Origin: Microcystis wesenbergii NRERC-220
Lineage (GTDB): Bacteria; Cyanobacteriota; Cyanobacteriia; Cyanobacteriales; Microcystaceae
Assembly (NCBI RefSeq): GCF_032027425.1
Contig: NZ_JAVSJA010000001.1
Span: 3,175,501 to 3,239,500 of the forward strand
DNA: 64,000 bases
Direction: 5' to 3'
Shown one piece after another: positions 10,981 to 19,892 of this stretch. A program made the position numbers and the translations under genes. The number at the start of each line of letters is the position of its first letter. Position 1 is the stretch's first letter. The notes below the pieces were generated by a model. That model was not told the origin of the DNA, made no database searches, and worked only from the letters and a program-made list of their open reading frames with translations.

Positions 10981-11013
10981 TGCTTAACCTAACAAATGAG
11001 ATAAAAACTTCGC

Positions 11014-11191
11014 CTAACCAATCAAGGCCTTTTCCAGATGCCGCTTTAAATCGTTCCTATTCTCGATCCCGATCGATAATCGTAGTAAAGCTGGTGTTAT
11101 AGGTGGAAGTGAGATCAATGGGAACCGTTACCGCCCCATGGCTAGAGTCTGGTTCTTGTCCCCCATGAATCGCCCTCGTTGCAAATTCCAT
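11014..11191 (-). pseudogene. Cystathionine gamma-synthase/lyase-type remnant with internal deletion
   Basis: The reverse strand starts MEFATRAIHGGQEPDSSHGA, then VTVPIDLTSTYN, the N-terminus of the Cys/Met-metabolism PLP enzymes. It jumps at once, with a frame change, to TPALLRLSIGIENRNDLKRH and LEKALIG-stop, the C-terminus of the same family. Some 300 residues, including the PLP-binding lysine, are missing. The remnant lies 15 bp downstream of cysK, so a cysteine/methionine gene pair once stood here. Non-functional. Confidence 0.85.
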
Positions 11192-11206
11192 CAATTTATT
11201 GTCCTA

Positions 11207-12154
11207 TTAGTCGATATCTTCGAGGTCTTTAAACAGGGCCGTGCTGAGGTAACGTTCCCCAAAACTAGGCTGAATCATGACGATTAATTTATCTTCGTTT
11301 TCGGGTCTTTTGCCCACCTGAATCGCCGCCCATAAAGCGGCCCCGGCCGAGATGCCCGATAGTAGTCCCTCCTGACGAGCTAACCGTCGCGCGTAGGCGA
11401 AAGCGTCTGTATCATCGACGATAATCACCTCATCGATTAATTCCGGTCGGAAAATGGCTGGGATAAAACCGGCCCCGATGCCTTGGATTTTGTGCGGTCC
11501 TGGGGGTCCTCCCGATAAGACGGGACTATTAGAGGGTTCAACTGCGATCGCTTGAAATTGGGGACGACGGGGTTTAATGGTTTCGGCAATACCGGTAATG
11601 GTTCCCCCAGTTCCCACGCCACCGATAACGATATCTACCAGACCATCGGTATCGGTCCAGATTTCTTCGGCAGTGGTTTCTCGGTGAATTTTCGGGTTGG
11701 CCGGGTTGCGGAACTGTTGCAAACTATAGGCGTTGGGGATGTTTTCGACTATTTCCTCGGCCCGGGCGATCGCTCCTTTCATGCCTTGGCTACCCGGGGT
11801 TAATTCTAATTGCGCCCCGTAAGCTTTTAACATCGCCCGTCGTTCTAAACTCATGGTTTCGGGCATAGTCAGGACTAGGCGATAGCCTTTGGCCGCCGCC
11901 ACCATGGCCAGGGCGATGCCGGTATTGCCGGAAGTGGGTTCCACCAGAATTGTTTTATCGGGGTGAATTAGTCCGGCGGCTTCCGCGTCCTCCACCATAC
12001 TGACCCCGATGCGATCTTTAACCGAGGCGGCGGGGTTCATACTTTCCAGTTTGACGACGATGCGGGCTTTTACTCCCTCTGCCACTGGGATTCGATTCAG
12101 TTGGACTAGGGGAGTCCGTCCTACCAATTGGGTGATGTCTCTTGCGATCGGCAT
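11207..12154 (-). CDS. cysK: Cysteine synthase A (O-acetylserine sulfhydrylase)
   Basis: Makes L-cysteine from O-acetylserine and sulfide using PLP. 315 residues, normal for the family. The PLP lysine is in [10 protein letters not shown] (about residue 46), the substrate loop is [10 protein letters not shown], and the phosphate-binding glycines are [20 protein letters not shown] near the C-terminus binds the pyridine nitrogen. It ends 15 bp before the cystathionine-lyase remnant. Upstream it diverges from the phycocyanin pair across about 670 bp. Confidence 0.96.
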   Translation of the reverse strand: MPIARDITQLVGRTPLVQLNRIPVAEGVKARIVVKLESMNPAASVKDRIGVSMVEDAEAAGLIHPDKTILVEPTSGNTGIALAMVAAAKGYRLVLTMPETMSLERRAMLKAYGAQLELTPGSQGMKGAIARAEEIVENIPNAYSLQQFRNPANPKIHRETTAEEIWTDTDGLVDIVIGGVGTGGTITGIAETIKPRRPQFQAIAVEPSNSPVLSGGPPGPHKIQGIGAGFIPAIFRPELIDEVIIVDDTDAFAYARRLARQEGLLSGISAGAALWAAIQVGKRPENEDKLIVMIQPSFGERYLSTALFKDLEDID

Positions 12155-12822
12155 AATCCCACTTGCTTTATACTTGTTGGCTATTTTTGATTATATATGT
12201 ATTTTAAATGTTTTACAATACTTTTTAGGTCGGAGTACACTGCGAAATGCTGGTGTTGGCACCTCTGATCACAACGTCGGCGGGGATTATCCCTGTCGAT
12301 TTTTTTGCCTTGCTAGTTTTTTTGGTATATCGAAGCACAATCGATAAAATCATCTTGGGAAATTTCTCTTAATTTAGTTAACTATTATTAGTATATAAAA
12401 GCACATCTCTTTAAATAACTTAAAGGAATTATTAGAGAGATGAAAAGAGCGATACTTTTTCTTGGTATAGGTTTACACATTTAATAAAGTTTTCTGAGAT
12501 TTATCCTAAAAAATTATTTTTTTGCTGTTTTTTTAGGAAACAATTTTTAATAAATAAAGGTGTAAATATGCTCTATAAAATAATTCATGGCAAAAACGAA
12601 GTATGTCTGGAAGCGCCTATCAACGCTAAATTCAATTAACAAGAATTGTTCCTCGATATACAAAAAAATCTGGCCAAGGGAGAGTAAAACTTTTTTCAAG
12701 GACGATAGTATAGTCCCAAGAAAAAAACTCCTAGATACTTTATCGGAAAAAATAAAGAAAAGCCAGAGAAATCAACCTCGATATTTTGCCGAAACCAATC
12801 ATCATTATAGGAGATGAAAACT
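12155..12822 (+). promoter_or_regulatory. Long AT-rich leader between cysK and cpcB
   Basis: About 670 bp without a recognisable gene. Its right half is very AT-rich and probably carries the promoter and long 5' leader of the phycocyanin pair, as is common for cpc operons. A 76-codon frame (12587-12817) overlaps the cpcB start region, but it is Lys/Ser-rich, has no ribosome-binding site and matches nothing I know. I could not assign -35/-10 boxes. Confidence 0.4.
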
Positions 12823-13344
12823 ATGGTGTTAGATGCCTTTGCCAAAGTCGTTTCCCAGGCCGATACCCGGGGGGAATACCTGAGCGAGAATCAAGTCAAT
12901 GCCCTAATTGCCTTCGTCAAAGATGGTAATAAACGGGTCGATGTGGTCAATCGTCTTTCCAGTAATTCTTCTGCGATCGTTACCGATGCCGCGCGTAGTT
13001 TGTTTTCAGAACAGCCCGTTTTAGTTGCCCCCGGTGGCAACGCCTATACAAACCGTCGTGCCGCCGCCTGCTTGCGGGATTTGGAAATTATCCTGCGCTA
13101 CGTTACCTATGCCACCTTCACCGGCGATGCCAGCATCCTCGATGATCGCGCCTTGAACGGTCTCCGGGAAACCTACGTCGCCCTGGGAGTTCCGGGGGCT
13201 TCTGTTGCGGCTGGAATTCTCAAGCTCAAAGACGCTTCCCTTGCCCTAGCGGCCGATCCCAACGGGATCACTCGCGGGGATTGCAGTTCTTTACTAGCAG
13301 AAGTCGCTTCTTACTTCGATCGAGCGGCGGCGGCAGTTTCCTGA
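12823..13344 (+). CDS. cpcB: Phycocyanin beta subunit, divergent copy
   Basis: Light-harvesting phycobilisome rod subunit. The start at ATG 12823 ([20 protein letters not shown], 173 residues) fits: AGGAG ends 9 bases upstream, whereas the ATG at 12814 touches it. Both bilin-binding cysteines are present ([23 protein letters not shown]), as is the methylated Asn ([10 protein letters not shown]). [11 protein letters not shown] separates it from phycoerythrocyanin beta. Oddities: the buried Cys of the usual [12 protein letters not shown] is Ala (DDRALNG), and the A-B helix region differs widely from standard CpcB. It is paired with cpcA 55 bp downstream; no rod-linker genes (cpcC, cpcD) or lyases follow. 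Possibly a second, specialised copy. Confidence 0.93.
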   Translation: MVLDAFAKVVSQADTRGEYLSENQVNALIAFVKDGNKRVDVVNRLSSNSSAIVTDAARSLFSEQPVLVAPGGNAYTNRRAAACLRDLEIILRYVTYATFTGDASILDDRALNGLRETYVALGVPGASVAAGILKLKDASLALAADPNGITRGDCSSLLAEVASYFDRAAAAVS

Positions 13345-13399
13345 TGCTGTGACTTTCTTATCTCAATCCGATTAAACTTTTGTAGGAGCAATTCCATCG

Positions 13400-13891
13400 A
13401 TGACCAAAACACCTTTAACCGAAGCGGTGGCTACTGCCGATTCCCAAGGCCGTTTTCTCAGCAGTGCAGAATTACAAGTAGCCTTCGGTCGTTTCCGTCA
13501 AGCCGCCATCACCCTAGAAGCGGTAAAAATCCTCGCCCAAAAAGCCCCCAGTTTAGCCCAAGAAGCAGCCAACGCTGTCTATCAAAAATTTCCCTACACC
13601 ACCCAACTCCAGGGGCCGAACTATGCCTACGATGAGCGGGGGAAATCCAAGTGCGTTCGCGATATCGGCTACTATATCCGAATTATCACCTATGCCCTCG
13701 TGGTAGGGGGTACAGGCCCGATCGATGAATATCTAGTCGCCGGTTTGAGTGAAATTAATAGTGCCTTTGAACTATCTCCTAGTTGGTATATCGAAGCCTT
13801 AAAATACATCAAAACCAATCACGGATTAAGTGGGGATGCTGCTGTAGAAGCTAATTCCTACATTGACTATGTGATCAACGCCCTTAGCTAA
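13400..13891 (+). CDS. cpcA: Phycocyanin alpha subunit, divergent copy
   Basis: 163 residues starting [20 protein letters not shown]. The single bilin Cys lies in [20 protein letters not shown], and the C-terminal [20 protein letters not shown] and [12 protein letters not shown] are standard CpcA. AGGAG stands 14 bases upstream of the ATG. The region [20 protein letters not shown] is unlike the common sequence, matching the divergence of its partner beta subunit. It forms the alpha-beta monomer with the preceding product. The transcript ends at a strong terminator 47 bp downstream, so this is a two-gene operon without linker genes. Confidence 0.94.
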   Translation: MTKTPLTEAVATADSQGRFLSSAELQVAFGRFRQAAITLEAVKILAQKAPSLAQEAANAVYQKFPYTTQLQGPNYAYDERGKSKCVRDIGYYIRIITYALVVGGTGPIDEYLVAGLSEINSAFELSPSWYIEALKYIKTNHGLSGDAAVEANSYIDYVINALS

Positions 13892-13937
13892 TTCCCGTCA
13901 ACTTCACGTCAACATAAGCTCAAATCTCCTAAATTCA

Positions 13938-13964
13938 CCTCGGGATGAGCGCCGAGGTTTTTTT
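13938..13964 (+). terminator. Rho-independent terminator after cpcA
   Basis: Stem CCTCGG / CCGAGG around an 8-base loop, followed directly by seven T. It closes the two-gene phycocyanin transcript. Confidence 0.9.
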
Positions 13965-13977
13965 GCGTCCGTCTAAC

Positions 13978-14197
13978 TTAGGGCTTGCTGAAAAAGTTTT
14001 TCGGTGGTGGCAGGGTGTGGGGTGTGGGGTGTGGGGTGTGGGGTTTTATCGATTTTCAGGTGGTCAACTACCTAATTTTCAGGGAAAAAGTACCTGAATT
14101 TTCCCCCCAATCACTCCAATGGTCGGCAATTTTTGAGAGAAAAAAAGTCTAAAAACCTTATCCAACAAGATTTTTAGATTTATTCAGCAAACCCTAA
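13978..14197. mobile_element. 220-bp MITE with TTAGGG...TTGCTGAA ends
   Basis: The terminal inverted repeats are TTAGGGCTTGCTGAA on the left and TTCAGCAAACCCTAA on the right (one mismatch). The interior is non-coding and holds a GGGGTGT-type heptamer tandem (14014-14044). Ends of the same family recur at about 33757-33782 and 46869-46894. No transposase is encoded, so mobilisation in trans would be required. Target duplication is not clear. Confidence 0.8.
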
Positions 14198-14225
14198 CTT
14201 GGTCGTCGTCGGGAACCGACCCTAA

Positions 14226-14253
14226 CAAAAAAACCATCTTGGGCAAGATGGTT
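14226..14253 (-). terminator. Rho-independent terminator of the rhodanese gene
   Basis: On the reverse strand AACCATCTT-GCCC-AAGATGGTT is followed by a run of T. It lies 34 bp beyond the stop codon of the rhodanese gene. Confidence 0.88.
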
Positions 14254-14286
14254 AAACACAACGAGTATAGACCGAGAAACTTGATT

Positions 14287-15285
14287 TTAGACCGCTTTTT
14301 CTGGCCCGGTAGCGACGGGCAGCTCTGTGGTACTGTACTCTGTCCAAGAACCTTCGTAAATTCGCACCTTGGGATAACCGAGCAGATGTTTGAGGACAAC
14401 ATACTGTAAAGTCGCTTCCCGTCCGGTACTGCAACTGACGATAATATTATCCGAGGGCTTGATGTTGCGTTGGGCAAGAATCTTCCTGATTTCGTCTAAA
14501 GATTTCAATTTATGGGGATTTTTCAGGGATTCATCCGGATTATTCGCCTCCGTAAAGGTCGGCCAGGGTATATTTTTCGCCCCCGGAATATGACCATTTC
14601 TCAGCCAGATATCCTGTTTCCCCTGAAAAAGTTCTTCCGGTCTAGGATCGATAAAAACCACATCCGGTTTGCCGATCAATTTCTCTACTTCTGCTAAATT
14701 TACCCGAATCGAGGGATTATCACGGACAGTAAAGCTCCCGGGTTGATATTTAGGGAATTCTTTAGTTACCTTCTGTTCGGAACCCTTATAACCCTTAAAA
14801 CCCCCATCTAAGACGGCAACATCTCGGAAACCTGATCGCTCTAGTAAATAGGCGACCATGGTTGCCCCCAAGACATCGCGACCATCGGAATATACTACCA
14901 CTCGATCGCCATTAGTGATTCCCGCGGCGGCAAAGAGACTGCCAATTTTATCCTCTTGCCAATATTGAACCGGTAAAAATCCGTTTGGACCACGAAAATT
15001 ATTATCGGCTATATTCACCGCTTTCGGTAAATGACCGGTGATATATTCCAAAGGATTAATCCGCACATCGAGAATTTTTAACTTCGGATCGTTGAGATTT
15101 TGTGCTACCCACGCCGGCGATACAAAGTCTATCTTAGTCTCAGATTTAGACGTGGCCATCAGGGGCGATGACGGTGCTAAGGTAAAGGTTAAAATGCACA
15201 GAAGAACTAAAGTGAAAAAAGTAAGGGGACGGCTTTGAAACCGTCCCAGGGATAGACCCTTCCCTTGACGCAGTTTTGGTTTCAT
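14287..15285 (-). CDS. Exported two-domain rhodanese (sulfurtransferase)
   Basis: 332 residues: a twin-basic hydrophobic N-terminus (LTFFTLVLLCILTFTLAPSS, about 21-40) indicates export. Two rhodanese domains follow (about 55-170 and 195-320): an inactive first one (LKILDVRINPLEYITGHLP) and a second with the active-site loop VSCSTGREATLQY, whose Cys should carry the persulfide. The loop differs from both the thiosulfate (CRKGVT) and mercaptopyruvate (CGSGVT) types, so the donor is unclear. It ends at its own terminator. Confidence 0.9.
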   Translation of the reverse strand: MKPKLRQGKGLSLGRFQSRPLTFFTLVLLCILTFTLAPSSPLMATSKSETKIDFVSPAWVAQNLNDPKLKILDVRINPLEYITGHLPKAVNIADNNFRGPNGFLPVQYWQEDKIGSLFAAAGITNGDRVVVYSDGRDVLGATMVAYLLERSGFRDVAVLDGGFKGYKGSEQKVTKEFPKYQPGSFTVRDNPSIRVNLAEVEKLIGKPDVVFIDPRPEELFQGKQDIWLRNGHIPGAKNIPWPTFTEANNPDESLKNPHKLKSLDEIRKILAQRNIKPSDNIIVSCSTGREATLQYVVLKHLLGYPKVRIYEGSWTEYSTTELPVATGPEKAV

Positions 15286-15395
15286 GATTCAGTGTCAGCG
15301 ACGAATATCAAACGATAATCACTATAGGGCTTTGATTAGCTTTCTCCAAAAATTTAGGTATAACGTGATATTTTTTTTGGCAGCAAGTCGATCAA

Positions 15396-16151
15396 CTAAT
15401 TATTAATTTCCTCTTGGGTGTTGATCGCCTTGGGTGTCTTTAATAACTGTTGCCACCAGAGATGAACTAGGAGGGACCAAGCACTCGCTAAAAGCCAAGA
15501 GGCAAGGATATCACTAGGAAAGTGAACTCCTAAATAAAGACGGGTCCAAGCAATAACCAAGAGGAAGGGAATCCCCAGTAAAACTACCCCTAAAAACCAG
15601 CGCTTTCTCCAAGATAGGATCAGTAAAGAAACCACTAACAGGGAACTAAATAGAGCATGACCGCTAGGGAAGGCAAAATCATCGGGTAAGGGATAAAATA
15701 ACTGCCAAAATTGCGGGCGATTCCGATGAAAAAGAATCTTGAGATTATAACTAATAGCCCAACCTCCCGCCATGGTTACAAGGAGATAAGCGAACCCATA
15801 CCAGTATTTTTTTAGGGCAAAAATCAGCAGTGAAATTGTTAGTATCGGAGCCACTCCCCAATAAGTGCCTAATCCCGTTAGTTTTATGGCCAAAAAATTT
15901 AGGTTTAAATTAGCGGTTTGATGAATAGATAGCAGCAGCGATTTTTCCCAAGCAAATCCTTGGGGATGCTGGTCAATAGCGATCGCTAAATCCGTAAAAG
16001 TTAGCGATGTTAACAAGATAGCCAAGAAAATTAAGCTATTGTTTAAGTAAGTTTTGGGAATCACGGGTAAAAAGTGGCGACAAGGATAACGGGGGCATTC
16101 ATCCGACATTTTAGGTAAAGAATCAGTAATATTAGGGAAATCTCCGGTCAA
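15396..16151 (-). CDS. PAP2-family membrane phosphatase
   Basis: 251 residues with about six helices. All three motifs of the acid phosphatase superfamily are present: KILFHRNRP, FPSGHALFSS and TRLYLGVHFPSD. The enzyme probably dephosphorylates a lipid or isoprenoid pyrophosphate on the outer side of the membrane. The start is 6 bp from the stop of the pentapeptide-repeat gene, so the two are likely cotranscribed. The N-terminal 25 residues with CPRYPCRH are unusual, and a later start is possible. Confidence 0.92.
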   Translation of the reverse strand: MTGDFPNITDSLPKMSDECPRYPCRHFLPVIPKTYLNNSLIFLAILLTSLTFTDLAIAIDQHPQGFAWEKSLLLSIHQTANLNLNFLAIKLTGLGTYWGVAPILTISLLIFALKKYWYGFAYLLVTMAGGWAISYNLKILFHRNRPQFWQLFYPLPDDFAFPSGHALFSSLLVVSLLILSWRKRWFLGVVLLGIPFLLVIAWTRLYLGVHFPSDILASWLLASAWSLLVHLWWQQLLKTPKAINTQEEINN

Positions 16152-16156
16152 AATTA

Positions 16157-17371
16157 CTAGGTTTCGTTAATATACAATTTTCGCTGCTCCAGCGCCAATT
16201 GCCGGAATTCCCCTGCCGCAAATTTGCCCTGGCAAGGACGTCGCTCTCGCTCGGACTCGACCAAATAGATATAATCACAATCAACCCCTTCTAAATTGGT
16301 ATTTTCGGCGATTTTCCAAGCTTCGATACAAGCGCCCGTTAGGGTGGCTCCCTGTAAATTGGCTCTCATCACGTTAGTATGGGCTAAATTCGCCCCTTCT
16401 AGATTAGCCTGGGCTAAATTTGCCTCGCTGAAATTTGCTCTGGTGAGGTTGGCATTTTTGAGGTTAACTCTGTAAAGATTTAGTCCGCGAAAATTATAGC
16501 CAATATAAGTTTTATTTTCCCCTTGACCGGTAACGAGAAGATTTCGGGTAGCAGTATCGGCCAGAATTGTCTTTTCCCAGCGCGCTCGCTCGATGCCCGA
16601 TACCAGATAAAATCGAGTTCTAGTGAAATCTTTTGCCCTTAAATCAGTGGCTTTTAACTGCGCTGCCGTGAAATCAGCTTCTTTGAGATTTGCCCCCCCA
16701 AAATTTGTGCCTTTACTGGCTAAAAAAGCAATGGCCAGGGATTTCGTGATCGTTTCTCTCGATTCTTCTAGGGATAACCAGGCCAGATAAGCGGTGAAAC
16801 AAGTTCCAAAAATACCAACAATTAAAGCTATAGGCAAAGTTAAATTAACTACAGCTACCGCTGCGAATGCTGCTTGAAAAACCAAGATAATTACTGTTAA
16901 TAAACTTAAAGTTAAGCTGATTAAAATTGCTAGGATAAAACTGATTGTTTGACCAGAAATCAAGGATAAGACTAAGGGCAATCCCCCAACTCGCTGACGA
17001 TAAAATATTCCGTAAATTAGTGATAAAATCGTGATGATCAGCGCAGCAATGATTTTAAATCCGGTTACATTTGTCACCAGCATTAAAGCTAGATAATAAC
17101 CCACTAATCCCCAGAAAAAACCGCAGATAGCCGCTATTAACCAAGAAATTAAGATTAATTGTAGATGGCCGCGTTTTTGTAATCCTGCTTTGGCCTGTGT
17201 AAATTTAGTTCCCTCTAAAATAGCCCCTTGAAAATTAGTGCCACGGATATCCGCTTCACTAAAATTAGCCCCCGATAAATCCTTTCTGCGAAAACACTGT
17301 CCTTTTAAGTTTACTCCTGTAAAATTGCGTTTGCCCTTGGCATATAAATCTAGTATCTCACTTGCTCTCAT
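16157..17371 (-). CDS. Pentapeptide-repeat membrane protein
   Basis: About 404 residues from ATG 17371 (MRASEILDLYAKGKRNFTGV), chosen because related cyanobacterial proteins begin this way; an ATG 16 codons earlier is possible. A first pentapeptide block (NLKGQCFRRKDLSGANFSEA) is followed by a central membrane region of four or five helices. A long second block follows (NLYRVNLKNANLTRANFSEA, NLAQANLEGANLAHTNVMRA). The A(D/N)LXX helices form a right-handed quadrilateral beta-helix. The function is unknown; it may act as a membrane-tethered scaffold. Confidence 0.88.
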   Translation of the reverse strand: MRASEILDLYAKGKRNFTGVNLKGQCFRRKDLSGANFSEADIRGTNFQGAILEGTKFTQAKAGLQKRGHLQLILISWLIAAICGFFWGLVGYYLALMLVTNVTGFKIIAALIITILSLIYGIFYRQRVGGLPLVLSLISGQTISFILAILISLTLSLLTVIILVFQAAFAAVAVVNLTLPIALIVGIFGTCFTAYLAWLSLEESRETITKSLAIAFLASKGTNFGGANLKEADFTAAQLKATDLRAKDFTRTRFYLVSGIERARWEKTILADTATRNLLVTGQGENKTYIGYNFRGLNLYRVNLKNANLTRANFSEANLAQANLEGANLAHTNVMRANLQGATLTGACIEAWKIAENTNLEGVDCDYIYLVESERERRPCQGKFAAGEFRQLALEQRKLYINET

Positions 17372-17419
17372 AGAAATTACGGAGATGTGTTTTGGGGTTG
17401 AGTGATTAATGTAATTCAT

Positions 17420-17720
17420 AATCCATAGACAATTATTAATTATATTTTTTTATATTTTCTTAATTAAGCTATTTTAAATCAGCTGCCCGCGTATTTAAGT
17501 GGGTGGGTGGAATTAAATATAAGATGAACGTAGGTTGGGTTGAAGCATGAAACCCAACGCCCGCTCATGTTACGCTACCGCTAACCCATCCTACAAATAA
17601 TTGTGCCTCCCTACTTAAATTGCTGGTGGAGATGAGGCAAAGGGGGGGTGAGGGCTACGAATAAAGAAAAATGGGATAAGATCATCAAAAAACTGGAAAA
17701 TTGTCACCTTTATAGAGAAT
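17420..17720. repeat. Intergenic region with dispersed palindromic repeat
   Basis: About 300 bp without a gene. At 17527-17597 it holds GTAGGTTGGGTTGAAGCATG followed by an inverted arm AAACCCAACGCC, a repeat common between cyanobacterial genes. The remainder should contain the promoter of the aldo/keto reductase. Confidence 0.6.
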
Positions 17721-18674
17721 ATGACTAGACAAACCGCTAATCTCGGACAAACAGGAATTGCCGTCAGTGCCTTGGGCATCGGGACATGGGCATGGGGAGA
17801 TAAAATATTCTGGAACTATGGCAAGGAATACGGAGCTAATCAGGTAGAAGCGGCCTTTAAAGCGGCAGTAGAGGCAGGAATCACCTTTTTTGACACTGCC
17901 GAAGTCTATGGACTAGGAGAATCGGAACGACTCTTAGGAAAATTTACCCAAGAGACAGATATTCCCATCGATATTGCCAGCAAGTTTGCCCCCGTACCGT
18001 GGCGTTTTGGGGCGAATGCGGTGCATAATGCCATTACCGACAGCTTAAACCGTCTAAAAACCGATAAAATGGCTCTTTATCAGGTACATTGGCCCTTCAC
18101 CTTCCTGATTAGCCAAGAAACCCTGATCAATGCCCTAGGGGAAGAAGTAAAACGCGGCCGCATTGGTTCCGTGGGCGTAAGTAATTATTCCGCCGAGCAA
18201 ATGCGTCAAGCAAGCCAGATTTTGGCGAAAAAAGAGGTTCCCTTAGCGGTCAATCAGGTGCAGTATTCGCTTTTGTATCGCAAAATAGAAACTAAGGCAA
18301 TTTTAGCCACGGCCAAGGAATTGGGTGTCACCATCCTCGCCTACAGCCCCCTCGCTCAAGGACTACTGACGGGTAAATATAGCCCAGAAAGCCAGAATTT
18401 GCCCGATGGAGCCAGGAAAAATGACTCGCGGTTCAAAAAAGAAGGTTTGGAGAAAATAGCCCCAATTTTAAGGGTACTGCAAGAATTGGGCGCAAAATAC
18501 CAAAAAACCCCCGCACAAGTCGCCCTCAATTGGTTAATCGCCCAAGGAGATGTGATTCCCATTCCGGGGGCCAAAACTGCCGACCAAGCGATCGAAAATG
18601 CCGGGGCCTTAGGATGGAGTTTAGAAGCGCAAGAGGTGACGCAATTAGAACAGATGAGCCGGCCTTGGCTGTAA
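17721..18674 (+). CDS. Aldo/keto reductase
   Basis: 317-residue NADPH-dependent oxidoreductase of the AKR fold. The catalytic tetrad is visible: Asp and Tyr in FFDTAEVYGLGESERLLG, Lys in IASKFAPVPWR and His in YQVHWPFTFL. The cofactor-binding C-terminal part (IPIPGAKTADQAIENAGALG) is intact. It is related to plant pyridoxal reductase-like and chloroplast AKRs; the substrate is not predictable. It lies 128 bp upstream of recA on the same strand, so some read-through is possible. Confidence 0.92.
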   Translation: MTRQTANLGQTGIAVSALGIGTWAWGDKIFWNYGKEYGANQVEAAFKAAVEAGITFFDTAEVYGLGESERLLGKFTQETDIPIDIASKFAPVPWRFGANAVHNAITDSLNRLKTDKMALYQVHWPFTFLISQETLINALGEEVKRGRIGSVGVSNYSAEQMRQASQILAKKEVPLAVNQVQYSLLYRKIETKAILATAKELGVTILAYSPLAQGLLTGKYSPESQNLPDGARKNDSRFKKEGLEKIAPILRVLQELGAKYQKTPAQVALNWLIAQGDVIPIPGAKTADQAIENAGALGWSLEAQEVTQLEQMSRPWL

Positions 18675-18761
18675 AAATCAACAGTTTTGATTTTTGATCA
18701 CCATTCTGGAAAAAGTCTCTAACTTCTTGGGGATCAAGATCAAAACAGGCTACAATCTTTG

Positions 18762-18775
18762 CATACTCCTGTACT
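18762..18775 (+). promoter_or_regulatory. Possible LexA-type box upstream of recA
   Basis: CATACTCCTGTACT resembles the cyanobacterial LexA consensus RGTACNNNDGTWCB with two mismatches, in the expected place 27 bp before the recA start. The match is imperfect and LexA control of recA varies among cyanobacteria. Confidence 0.3.
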
Positions 18776-18801
18776 ACTTAAGAAAACTGGGGACAAAATT
18801 A

Positions 18802-19869
18802 ATGGCGACAATGACAAGTAATCCCGATCGAGATAAAGCCTTGGGTTTAGTCTTAAATCAAATCGAACGCAACTTTGGCAAGGGTTCGATCATGCGTTTG
18901 GGAGACGCCACCCGCATGCGGGTGGAAACCGTGCCTAGTGGTGCTTTAACCCTAGATATGGCTTTGGGTGGCGGTTTACCGAAGGGCCGCATCGTCGAAA
19001 TTTACGGGCCGGAAAGTTCCGGCAAAACCACTTTAGCCCTCCATGCGATCGCAGAAGTGCAGAAAGCTGGGGGAGTGGCGGCCTTTGTCGATGCGGAACA
19101 CGCTTTAGATCCCACCTATTCGGAAGATTTAGGGGTAGATATCAATAATTTACTGGTGGCACAACCGGATACGGGGGAGGCTGCCTTAGAAATAGTTGAC
19201 CAGTTAGTGCGTTCTTCGGCCGTGGATATCGTCGTCATCGACTCGGTGGCCGCTTTAGTGCCGCGGGCGGAAATTGAAGGGGAAATGGGGGATAATCAGG
19301 TGGGTTTACAGGCCCGTTTGATGAGTAAAGCCCTGCGAAAAATTGCCGGTAATATTGGTAAATCCGGTTGTGTGGTGATTTTCCTCAACCAACTGCGGCA
19401 AAAAATCGGTGTCACCTACGGCAATCCTGAAGTGACCACCGGAGGAACGGCCTTAAAATTTTATGCCTCGGTACGTTTAGATATCCGTCGCATTCAAACT
19501 TTGAAAAAAGGCACGGAAGGAGAATACGGAATTCGGGCTAAAGTTAAGGTGGCTAAAAATAAAGTCGCGCCTCCTTTCCGGATTGCTGAATTTGATATTA
19601 TCTTCGGTAAAGGCATTTCCCAAGTGGGTTGTATGCTGGATATGGCCGAACAAACTAACGTGGTTACTCGTAAAGGGGCATGGTATAGCTATAATGGCGA
19701 AAATATTGCCCAGGGTCGCGATAATGCCGTTAAATATCTCGAAGAAAAGTCAGAAGTAGCGGCGGAAATTGAGAAGTTATTGCGGGATAAATTAGATATG
19801 GGTTCGGTTCCTTTCCCCACGGAACCGGCCGATGAGGACGATGAGGACGAACAGGAACCAGAAATCTAA
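18802..19869 (+). CDS. recA: Recombinase A
   Basis: DNA-strand exchange protein for homologous recombination. 355 residues from ATG 18802 ([20 protein letters not shown]); the open frame extends 36 codons upstream to a TTG, but that part matches no RecA. Walker A is GPESSGKT (69-76). The L2 loop and the segment [20 protein letters not shown] are intact, and the C-terminus is acidic ([15 protein letters not shown]). A terminator follows directly. Confidence 0.98.
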   Translation: MATMTSNPDRDKALGLVLNQIERNFGKGSIMRLGDATRMRVETVPSGALTLDMALGGGLPKGRIVEIYGPESSGKTTLALHAIAEVQKAGGVAAFVDAEHALDPTYSEDLGVDINNLLVAQPDTGEAALEIVDQLVRSSAVDIVVIDSVAALVPRAEIEGEMGDNQVGLQARLMSKALRKIAGNIGKSGCVVIFLNQLRQKIGVTYGNPEVTTGGTALKFYASVRLDIRRIQTLKKGTEGEYGIRAKVKVAKNKVAPPFRIAEFDIIFGKGISQVGCMLDMAEQTNVVTRKGAWYSYNGENIAQGRDNAVKYLEEKSEVAAEIEKLLRDKLDMGSVPFPTEPADEDDEDEQEPEI

Positions 19870-19892
19870 AAGAAGAGGGTTTTAGGTCTTGG

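Noticed and set aside
12587-12817. 76-codon open frame before cpcB
   Set aside because: No ribosome-binding site, Lys/Ser/Asn-rich random-like composition and no recognisable family; it lies in the AT-rich leader.
18694-18801. 36-codon N-terminal extension of RecA
   Set aside because: Starts at TTG, contains the likely promoter and does not match RecA; the ATG at 18802 is standard.
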